Assembly: GCF_014199525.1 (NCBI RefSeq)
Contig: NZ_JACHNU010000012.1
Coordinates: forward strand, 1-35,606
Reading direction: 5' to 3'
Source: Conexibacter arvalis
GTDB lineage: Bacteria; Actinomycetota; Thermoleophilia; Solirubrobacterales; Solirubrobacteraceae
DNA: 35,606 nucleotides
Shown here: in pieces, positions 6,995 through 14,018 of the stretch
How positions within the stretch are numbered: position 1 is the stretch's first letter
Layout of the letters: each line of letters begins with the position of its first letter
Program-made: the position numbers and the translations under genes
Notes under the pieces: model-generated
The model's database searches: none
What the model was told of the DNA's origin: nothing
Seen by the model: only the letters and a program-made list of their open reading frames with translations

Positions 6995-7984
6995 TCAGCT
7001 CCGCAGCAGCGCCACGAAGTTGCGCAGCGTCGGGGCGGTGTCCTCGGCGCGCCAGAAGGCGCCGAGCTCGACCGGCTCGCCTGCGTCGTCGAGCGGGCGG
7101 AAGGCGACGCCCGCGCGGTTGAGGCGCTGGACGGAGGAGGGGACGAGCGCGACGCCGATGCCGGCGGCGACGAGGCCCAGCACCGTCTGCATCAGCCACA
7201 CGTCTCTCTGCACCGGCTGGGGCTCGAAGCCGGCGCGGCGGCAGGCGTCGATCACGCGCGCGTTCAGCCCCGGCATGTGGTGACGGGCGGGCAGGACGAA
7301 CTGCTCGTCGCGCAGGTCGGCGGTCCGCAGGACGGGGGCGGCGGCCGCTGCGCCGTCGCCCGCCTCGCCCGCGCCCGCCTCGCCCGCGCCCGCCTCGCCC
7401 GCGCCCGCGTCGGCCGCGTCGGCCGGGCCGGCGCGCCGGCCGCCGTCCTGCGCCAGCCGGTGGTCGTCCGGAAGCGCCGCGACGAGCGGCTCGCGCGCGA
7501 CGACGACCCGCCGCAGCCGCTCGTCGTCGAACGGCAGGTAGAGGAAGCAGAGGTCGAGCGCGCCGCCGTGCAGCTGGGCGACGAGGTCGTCGGGCGGCAG
7601 CTCGCGCAGGAACAGCTCGACGCCGGGATAGCGGGCGCGGAAGGCGCGCAGGTGGTCGGGGAGGGTGGAGGTCGAGGCCGACGGGACGAAGCCGATCGTC
7701 AGCCGGCCGGTCTCGCCGGTGCCGGCGTTGCGGGTCGCGTTGAGCGCCTGCTCGATCTGCGTCAGCAGCCGGCGCGCCTCGCCGAGCAGCAGCTCGCCGG
7801 CGTCGGTCAGCGCGACCTGGCGGCGGCTGCGGTCGAACAGCGCGACGCCGAGCGCCGCCTCGAGGTTCCTGATCTGTGTCGACAGCGGCGGCTGCGCGAT
7901 GTGGAGCCGCTCGGCGGCGCGCGTGAAGCTCAGCTCCTCGGCGACCGCGACGAAGTACCGCAGGTGGCGAAGCTCGACATCCAT
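6995..7984 (-). CDS. LysR-type transcriptional regulator of the pca genes
   Basis: The 329-residue protein starts with a textbook LysR winged helix-turn-helix (residues 1-60: LRHLRYFVAVAEELSFTRAA, then LHIAQPPLSTQIRNLEAALG) and continues with the periplasmic-binding-like effector domain (TIGFVPSAS, LPDHLRAFRARYPGVELFL). Divergent placement from pcaIJF, 72 bases apart, is the usual layout of CatM/BenM/PcaQ-type regulators, which respond to muconate or related pathway intermediates; the effector here is not known. An in-frame Gly-Ala-Glu repeat of about 36 residues (182-217) interrupts the effector domain between LAQDG and VLRTADL, at an exposed loop. The FAD oxidase follows on the same strand. 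Confidence 0.92.
   Translation of the reverse strand: MDVELRHLRYFVAVAEELSFTRAAERLHIAQPPLSTQIRNLEAALGVALFDRSRRQVALTDAGELLLGEARRLLTQIEQALNATRNAGTGETGRLTIGFVPSASTSTLPDHLRAFRARYPGVELFLRELPPDDLVAQLHGGALDLCFLYLPFDDERLRRVVVAREPLVAALPDDHRLAQDGGRRAGPADAADAGAGEAGAGEAGAGEAGDGAAAAAPVLRTADLRDEQFVLPARHHMPGLNARVIDACRRAGFEPQPVQRDVWLMQTVLGLVAAGIGVALVPSSVQRLNRAGVAFRPLDDAGEPVELGAFWRAEDTAPTLRNFVALLRS
7334..7441. repeat. 15-bp minisatellite inside the LysR gene
   Basis: Within the effector domain, tandem 15-base units (plus strand CGCCTCGCCCGCGCC) encode AGAGE repeats in frame. The clearest copies lie at about 7357-7410. The number of copies keeps the frame. Confidence 0.8.
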
Positions 7985-7999
7985 ACGTTCAGGATATGG
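7981..7999. promoter_or_regulatory. Candidate LysR operator (T-N11-A) over the lysR start codon
   Basis: The interrupted palindrome CCATACGTTCAGGATATGG has five-base arms CCATA/TATGG and contains T-N11-A, the LysR-family recognition pattern. It covers the lysR ATG (7984-7982), so binding would repress its own gene. Confidence 0.5.
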
Positions 8000-8016
8000 G
8001 ACGCGCGTGAAAGGAG

Positions 8017-8029
8017 TATTGGACAGATA
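8017..8029. promoter_or_regulatory. Second candidate LysR box (T-N11-A)
   Basis: TATTGGACAGATA is a second T-N11-A site with TAT/ATA ends, 18 bases beyond the first and 28 bases before the pcaI start. A pair of sites in a divergent intergenic region fits the recognition-site plus activation-site arrangement of LysR regulators. Confidence 0.4.
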
Positions 8030-8056
8030 GATGCGCGCACGCGAGGCTGTCGCGCC

Positions 8057-8722
8057 ATGGTCTCTGTCTGCTCTCCCGCCGAGGCGCTCGCCCACGTGCA
8101 GCCCGGCGACACCGTGATGGTCGGCGGCTTCGGCCTCGTCGGCGCGCCGCTGACGCTGATCGCGGCGCTGCTCGAAGCCGACGGCGCGCGCGACCTCACG
8201 ATCGTCTCCAACAACCTCGGCGAGCCCGGCCGCGGCCTCGGCAAGCTGCTGCCGGCCAGACGGGTCCGCAAGGCGATCGGCTCGTACTTCACCTCCAACC
8301 GCGAGGTCGTCGAGGCGCACCTGAGAGGGGAGATCGAGGTCGAGCTGCTGCCGCAGGGCACGCTCGCCGAGTCGATCCGCGCCGGCGGCGCCGGCATCGG
8401 CGCCTTCTACGTCCGCACCGGCGCCGGCACGCTGCTGGCCGAGGGCAAGGAGGAGCGGATCATCGACGGCGAGCGCTACCTGCTCCAGTTCCCGCTCAAG
8501 GGCGACGTCGCGCTGATCCGCGCGCACAAGGCCGACAAGCTCGGCAACCTCGCCTACCTGAAGACGGCGCGCAACTTCAACCCCGACATGGCGACGGCCG
8601 CGAAGACCGTGATCGCCGAGGTCGACGAGATCGTCGAGGTCGGGGAGCTGTCGCCGGAGGAGATCGCCACGCCGCACCTGTTCGTCGACCACCTCGTCCG
8701 CTCGGAGGGCGTTTCCGCATGA
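8057..8722 (+). CDS. pcaI: 3-oxoadipate CoA-transferase subunit A
   Basis: This 221-residue protein is the alpha subunit of a class I CoA-transferase, which moves CoA from succinyl-CoA to 3-oxoadipate. The glycine-rich nucleotide loop is [15 protein letters not shown] (residues 17-31), followed by [39 protein letters not shown], and [20 protein letters not shown], all typical of PcaI/CatI. Its stop overlaps the start of subunit B (ATGA), and a PcaF thiolase follows, which fixes the pathway better than the sequence of this subunit alone. The ATG at 8057 has no clear ribosome-binding site; an acetoacetate-type substrate remains possible. Confidence 0.88.
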   Translation: MVSVCSPAEALAHVQPGDTVMVGGFGLVGAPLTLIAALLEADGARDLTIVSNNLGEPGRGLGKLLPARRVRKAIGSYFTSNREVVEAHLRGEIEVELLPQGTLAESIRAGGAGIGAFYVRTGAGTLLAEGKEERIIDGERYLLQFPLKGDVALIRAHKADKLGNLAYLKTARNFNPDMATAAKTVIAEVDEIVEVGELSPEEIATPHLFVDHLVRSEGVSA

Positions 8723-9389
8723 GCAGCTCCGTCTCCGTCGCGATCGCCAAGCGCGTCGCGGCCCACCTGACCGACGGCGAGATCGTCAACCTCGGGATCG
8801 GGATCCCGACGCTCGTCGCCGACCACCTGCCCGACGGCGTCGACGTCGTCCTGCAGACCGAGAACGGGATGCTCGGCGTCGGCCCGACCCCGACCGACGA
8901 TGCGATCGACCCCAACCTCGTCAACGCCGGCAAGCTGCCGGTCTCCGAGCTGCCCGGCGCCTCCTACTTCGCCAGCTCGGCGTCGTTCGGGATGATCCGC
9001 GGCGCCCACGTCGACACCGCGATCCTCGGCGCGCTCCAGCTCGACGGGCAGGGCCGGATCGCCAACTGGTCGATCCCAGGCAAGCCGATCCTCGGCGTCG
9101 GCGGCGCGATGGACCTGCTCGTCGGCGCCCGCCGCGTGATCGCCGCGACGACCCACCTGGCGAAGGACGGCTCGCAGAAGATCGTCGCCGAGACGGCCTT
9201 CCCGCTGACCGCCGACCGGCCGGTCGACCTGATCGTCACCGAGCACGCGACCTTCGCCGTGCGCGACGGCGGCCTGGTGCTGATCGACGTCGCCGAGGGC
9301 AGCTCGGTCGAGTGGATCGAGGAGAACACCGGCGCGGCCTTCACCGTCGCGCTCGAGTCGGCGGCCGGCGCGCCGCAGGAGGCGGTGCG

Positions 9390-9393
<4 letters not shown>
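8719..9393 (+). CDS. pcaJ: 3-oxoadipate CoA-transferase subunit B
   Basis: The 224-residue beta subunit carries the catalytic glutamate that forms the glutamyl-CoA intermediate: Glu48 in [11 protein letters not shown]. Other family blocks are [16 protein letters not shown] (residues 23-38), [20 protein letters not shown] and [15 protein letters not shown]. It overlaps the upstream subunit by four bases (ATGA) and the downstream thiolase by four bases (ATGA), so the three proteins are probably made in fixed ratio. With PcaI it would form the heteromeric cytoplasmic enzyme of the beta-ketoadipate pathway. Confidence 0.9.
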
Positions 9394-10622
<1,229 letters not shown>

Positions 10623-10740
10623 GGGGCGGGCGCGGGCGCGGGCGAGCCGGCCGCGCCCCGCGCCCACAGCGCGCGCCGCGCGCCGCGCCCACAGCGCGCG
10701 CGGCGCCCCGCGCCGCCGCGCCCGCTTGCGACCGTCTGCG

Positions 10741-10793
10741 CGGACCTTTGTCATCCGATGGGTCGATGCGACCCATTCGATGACAGAGGTCCG
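10741..10793. repeat. Dispersed palindromic element, intergenic copy
   Basis: A near-perfect inverted repeat of 23-base arms (10741-10763 and 10771-10793, 20 of 23 paired) around the 7-base loop CGATGCG. The right half reads GATGACAGAGGTCC. The same half-site, GGACCTCTGTCATCC, occurs in the second copy at 25105-25170. It follows pcaF on the plus strand but has no T-tract, so it is more like a REP-type element than a simple terminator. Confidence 0.8.
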
Positions 10794-10834
10794 TGCGGAA
10801 GTGCGTCCCTGGCGCGATCTATGCTGGCGGCGCG

Positions 10835-11587
10835 ATGGCCGGCGACGGGCTCAGGTACGAGCTGATGCGGGCGCGGACGCGGGACGGCGGCGAGACGACC
10901 GTCTACCTCGTCCGCCATCCGCGCGCGACCACGCGGCTGCGGGTCCGCTGCTTCGAGCGGCCGACCCGGCTCGACCACTGGTGCGCGGAGCAGGGGAGGG
11001 CGGAGGCGATCGTCGCCGGCTTCTTCCTGCGCGACCCGCACCGGCCGCTCGGCGAGGTCGTCGTCGACGGCTCGCCCGTGCCGCATGAGCCAGTCGCGGC
11101 GCCATGGGGTCCGCTGAGGGCGTGCGTCCACGCCGACGGCGACGGGAGCGTGCGGCTGGCGGCGCGCCGGGAGCTGCCGGTCGATCCGGCCGGCGACCTC
11201 GTGCAAGCCGGCCCGCTGCTCGTCTGCGACGGCGCGTCGGTCGTCGACGGCGACGACCGCGAGGGCTTCTCGGCCGGCGCCGGCCAGTTCGACTCCGACA
11301 TCACCTCCGCCTGCCACCCGCGCTGCGCGCTCGGCGTCGCCGACGACGAGCTGCTCGCGCTCTGCTGCGACGGCCGCCGCTCCGGCGTCGACGTCGGCCT
11401 CGACCTCGCCGAGCTGGCCCGCGTGCTGATCGCCTGCGGCGCCCGCGACGCGATCAACCTCGACGGCGGCGGCTCCGCGACCCTCGTCCACCGCGGCCAC
11501 CTCCTCAACCGCCCCTACGCGGCCGAGAACCAGCCCGCCCCCGAATCCCGCCCGATCGCCACCGCCCTGCTGTTCGAGCCGGCGTAG
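10835..11587 (+). CDS. NAGPA-type phosphodiester glycosidase domain protein
   Basis: The 250-residue protein has the C-terminal signature of the phosphodiester glycosidase (NAGPA, formerly DUF2233) domain: ARDAINLDGGGSATLVHRG with its Asp-Gly-Gly-Gly core, preceded by CALGVADDELLALCCDG. The family includes the enzyme that uncovers mannose 6-phosphate and many bacterial proteins thought to act on cell-wall glycans. No signal peptide is visible, so either it acts in the cytoplasm or the start is misjudged. The ATG at 10835 was chosen over an ATG 42 bases upstream because the added residues have no coding character. Five cysteines lie in the C-terminal half. Confidence 0.8.
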   Translation: MAGDGLRYELMRARTRDGGETTVYLVRHPRATTRLRVRCFERPTRLDHWCAEQGRAEAIVAGFFLRDPHRPLGEVVVDGSPVPHEPVAAPWGPLRACVHADGDGSVRLAARRELPVDPAGDLVQAGPLLVCDGASVVDGDDREGFSAGAGQFDSDITSACHPRCALGVADDELLALCCDGRRSGVDVGLDLAELARVLIACGARDAINLDGGGSATLVHRGHLLNRPYAAENQPAPESRPIATALLFEPA

Positions 11588-11634
11588 CGCGGGGCCGGGC
11601 GGGTGGGTCGGTTGGCGCGGACGCGGTGGGCGGG

Positions 11635-11734
11635 GCGCGGCGCTCCGTCAGGCGGGTCGGCGGGCGGCGACGGCGGCGGCGGGTCGGGCGCGGCGCTCCG
11701 TCAGGCGGGCCGGCGGGCGGCGACGGCGGCGGCG
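11635..11734. repeat. 53-bp tandem duplication at the methyltransferase 3' end
   Basis: GCGCGGCGCTCCGTCAGGCG begins at 11635 and again at 11688, and the next ~27 bases also match with one substitution. The second copy contains the stop codon and last codons of the methyltransferase gene, so the first copy is a duplicate of the gene's 3' end beyond the stop. Confidence 0.85.
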
Positions 11735-12366
11735 CCCGGGGCGGCGACCTGCTCGACCTGGTCCCAGCCGTGCTCGCGCAGGGCGCGCTCGACGGTTTCC
11801 AGCGCGCGCGAGCTGCGGGGGCCGTCGCCGCCGGCCGGCGCGTCCCAGGCGAGCAGCAGGCGGCCGCCGGGGGCGAGCAGGCGACGCAGCAGGTCGAGCT
11901 CGGGGCTCACGTCGCGGGTCCAGAAGCAGTTGACGTTGACCGCGAACGCGGCGTCGTAGGAGCCGTCCGCGTCGTCGTGTCCGGCCAGCTCAGTCTCGTG
12001 GAGCCGCACACGCCCGTCGGCGACCGCGGCGGCGTTCCGTCTCTCCGACCGCGCGATCGCCGCCGCGGAGCGGTCGAGGCCGACGACCGCGCCGGCGCCG
12101 CTGGCCGCGCCGCTGCCGCTGGCCGCGCCGCTGCCGCTGGCCGCGCCGCTGCCGCTGGCCGCGCCGCTGCCGCTGGCCGCGGCGCCGCCGCTGCCGCCCG
12201 CCGCGCCGCTGCCGCTGCCGCCCGCAGCGCCGGCGCCGCCGTCCATCCGCGCGAGCACGAGCTCGAGCGCGACGCCGGTGCCGCAGCCGATCTCCAGCAC
12301 GCGCTCGCCCGGCTGAGGTGCGAGCAGGTCGACGGCAGCGGTGATGCGGGCGGGCGGTCTGGGCAT
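11701..12366 (-). CDS. SAM-dependent methyltransferase with a repeat insertion
   Basis: A class I methyltransferase of 221 residues. The SAM-binding loop is VLEIGCGTGVALELV (residues 23-37), the acidic strand-2 end is VVGLDRSAAAIARSE, and motifs further on (YDAAFAVNVNCFW, LAPGGRLLLAWD) fit. Between motif I and strand 2 sits about 50 residues of Gly-Ser-Ala repeat (43-92) encoded by an 18-base minisatellite, so the core enzyme would be only ~170 residues. The insertion lies at the loop after helix A, where it could be tolerated. The substrate is unknown. A 47-base palindrome lies 28 bases upstream of the start. Confidence 0.85.
   Translation of the reverse strand: MPRPPARITAAVDLLAPQPGERVLEIGCGTGVALELVLARMDGGAGAAGGSGSGAAGGSGGAAASGSGAASGSGAASGSGAASGSGAASGAGAVVGLDRSAAAIARSERRNAAAVADGRVRLHETELAGHDDADGSYDAAFAVNVNCFWTRDVSPELDLLRRLLAPGGRLLLAWDAPAGGDGPRSSRALETVERALREHGWDQVEQVAAPGAAAVAARRPA
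12091..12240. repeat. 18-bp minisatellite in the methyltransferase gene
   Basis: Units of 18 bases (plus strand CCGCTGCCGCTGGCCGCG) repeat four to five times almost exactly at about 12107-12182, followed by degenerate copies to 12240. They encode SGSGAA in frame. Confidence 0.85.
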
Positions 12367-12393
12367 CGCCGCACCCTACCGGTGGCCGGCCCG

Positions 12394-12440
12394 ATGACGT
12401 GCGAGTTTTGGGCGCTGAGCGACCACAACTCGCACCTCAT
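12394..12440. repeat. 47-bp near-perfect palindrome
   Basis: Arms of 23 bases (12394-12416 and 12418-12440) pair at 20 positions around one central base. The left arm starts ATGACGTGCGAGTT and the right arm ends AACTCGCACCTCAT. It lies between two minus-strand genes, just upstream of the methyltransferase, and has no T-tract. It does not share the half-site of the element at 10741 and 25105. Confidence 0.8.
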
Positions 12441-12464
12441 ATCCGTCGTGCCCCGAGGGATCTG

Positions 12465-12869
12465 TCAGGGCGCCATACGTGTGGTGCTGCGGAGGTCGTG
12501 GGCGAGGCGGGCGGCGCCGAGCGCGAGGTAGCCGCCGGTCAGCGCGAGCAGCGCGACGGCGCTTCGCCGCGGCAGCTCGCGGCGGCCCAGCTGGCGCAGG
12601 CCGGTCGCGGTGTCGGAGGCGTCGACCAGCAGCGCGAGCCGCTGCCAGCGCCGGCGCTCGGCGACCGGGGCGGTCAGGTAGCCGGCCCCGAGCGCGATCG
12701 CGCGGGCGCCGAAGATCCGCGTCATGTAGGCGAGCTGCGGCGTCGCGGGCACGCCGGCGCCGCGCGCGAGCGCGTCGGGCGCGGCGAGAGAGAGGGCGCC
12801 GAGCGCGATCCGCCCGAGCGCCATCGCCCGCAGCGGGGCGGCGAGGGGAGCTGCGGTGGCTGCGTTCAT
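12465..12869 (-). CDS. Small membrane protein (DUF4267-like candidate)
   Basis: The 134-residue protein has about four weakly hydrophobic helices (around residues 13-33, 48-67, 76-90 and 102-121; blocks ALGRIALGALSLAAP, IFGARAIALGAGYLTAP and AVALLALTGGYLALGAARL). The pattern GRIALGALSLAAPD with a later ARAIALG resembles small actinobacterial membrane proteins of the DUF4267 type, which have no established function. The ATG at 12869 is the first codon of the frame with coding character. A 206-base GC-rich stretch separates it from the divergent GNAT gene. Confidence 0.65.
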   Translation of the reverse strand: MNAATAAPLAAPLRAMALGRIALGALSLAAPDALARGAGVPATPQLAYMTRIFGARAIALGAGYLTAPVAERRRWQRLALLVDASDTATGLRQLGRRELPRRSAVALLALTGGYLALGAARLAHDLRSTTRMAP

Positions 12870-13075
12870 GCGCGCACCCTCGCACGCGCGCGCCCGCCCG
12901 TCGATTACCTCCGAGGTCGTGCCCGCCGCCAGCTCGAGCCAGCGACCGCCCCGCCGGCCCGCCGCCGCCCGCCCGCCGCCGCCCGCTCGCCCCGGCGACC
13001 GCGGGGCGCCGCCGCCCGCCCCCGCCCCGCACTCACCGGGTGGGCGCGGCGCCCCGCTCCGGGTAGGCTCGCCCC

Positions 13076-13408
13076 ATGACGAGCGACACGGCGGCGCCGA
13101 TCGTCCGCGACGCGCCGGAGGAGGAGCGCTTCGAGATCCGGGTCGGCGACCAGCTCGCCGGCATCGCGGAGTACCGCCGCAGAGGCGAGCTGATCGCGTT
13201 CGTCCACACCGCGGTCGACCCGCGCTTCAGAGGGCGCGGGCTGGGCAGCAGCCTGATCGTCTACGCGCTCGACAGCGCCCGCGACGCCGGCCTGCAGGTG
13301 CTGCCGTTCTGCCCGTTCGTGCGCGGCTTCGTCGACCGCCACCACGACTACCTCGACCTCGTCCCGGAGAGCATGCGCGAGCAGTTCGGCCTGCCCGCGC
13401 AGCTCTGA
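13076..13408 (+). CDS. GNAT-type N-acetyltransferase (YjdJ-like)
   Basis: A short (110-residue) acetyltransferase of the compact Gcn5-related type. The acetyl-CoA pyrophosphate loop is RFRGRGLGSSL (residues ~43-53, the Arg/Gln-x-x-Gly-x-Gly/Ala pattern), preceded by the strand ELIAFVHTAVDP. The C-terminal part, LQVLPFCPFVRGFVDRHHDYLDLV, contains the Cys-x-x-x-x-x-Phe-x-x-x-His pattern of the YjdJ-like subgroup. These proteins are usually cytoplasmic and their substrates are not known. It is convergent with the DUF1269 gene, with nine bases between the two stops. Confidence 0.88.
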   Translation: MTSDTAAPIVRDAPEEERFEIRVGDQLAGIAEYRRRGELIAFVHTAVDPRFRGRGLGSSLIVYALDSARDAGLQVLPFCPFVRGFVDRHHDYLDLVPESMREQFGLPAQL

Positions 13409-13417
13409 CGGGAACGG

Positions 13418-13909
13418 CTACGCCTCGTCGGCGAAGGTGGTGCGGAGCTGCTGCTCCTGCTCCTCGGAGAGGTTGGTCTGCAGCAGCTCGGCGTGAGTCC
13501 CCTGGAAGGCGTCGTGGACGCGGTCGAGGACGGCGTCGGAGGTCAGCAGGAAGATCGCCGACGTGCCCGGCGTGATTCTGTCGCGGGCGCTGTCGATGAA
13601 GTCCTTGTCGATCCCGACGTTCGCGAGCGAGCCGCCGAGCGCGCCGGCCGCCGCGCCGACCGCCAGGCCGAGCAGCGGGACGAAGAAGATCAGGCCGAAC
13701 AGCAGCCCCCAGAAGGCGCCGCCGAGCGCGCCGGCGCCGGTCATGTCGGCGAGGTGGCGGGTCTTCGGCTTCTTCTTGTCCGCCGGCCAGCTCACTATCG
13801 CCGCGTCGTGGAGCTGGATCAGCTCCTGCTGCTGCAGCGCTCTGACCTTCTCGGCGATGCGCTCGGCGCCGCCGGGATCGTCGAGCTTCCAAACCGTCAA
13901 TGTCGCCAT
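13418..13909 (-). CDS. DUF1269 family membrane protein
   Basis: A 163-residue protein of the DUF1269 family: an N-terminal soluble part with LTVWKLDDPGGAERIAEKV and LIQLHDAAIVSWPADKKKPK, then a Gly/Ala-rich double hydrophobic hairpin (about residues 58-100, GGAFWGLLFGLIFFVPLLG and LAVGAAAGALGGSLANVG), then a soluble C-terminal part with ISFIDSARDRI-like and SAIFLLTSDAVLDRV segments. The family is common near stress and membrane-integrity genes but has no proven biochemical role. GAGG lies eight bases before the ATG. Confidence 0.88.
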   Translation of the reverse strand: MATLTVWKLDDPGGAERIAEKVRALQQQELIQLHDAAIVSWPADKKKPKTRHLADMTGAGALGGAFWGLLFGLIFFVPLLGLAVGAAAGALGGSLANVGIDKDFIDSARDRITPGTSAIFLLTSDAVLDRVHDAFQGTHAELLQTNLSEEQEQQLRTTFADEA

Positions 13910-14018
13910 GCGTCCGTCCTCGTTCGGGAACCGGTCAACGGCAGCGTTCCCAGAAAACGGGTGGGATGCGACATCGACGTGAAGAGCGGGACGATCGCCC
14001 GCTCGCTCCCGCAGCCGC

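Noticed and set aside
8031-8056. An upstream ATG (8031) as the pcaI start.
   Set aside because: It is out of frame with pcaI, so the ATG at 8057 is the only start that gives the conserved N-terminus.
10741-10793. A simple rho-independent terminator for pcaF.
   Set aside because: The stem is strong but lacks a run of T, and the same half-site appears inside another gene.
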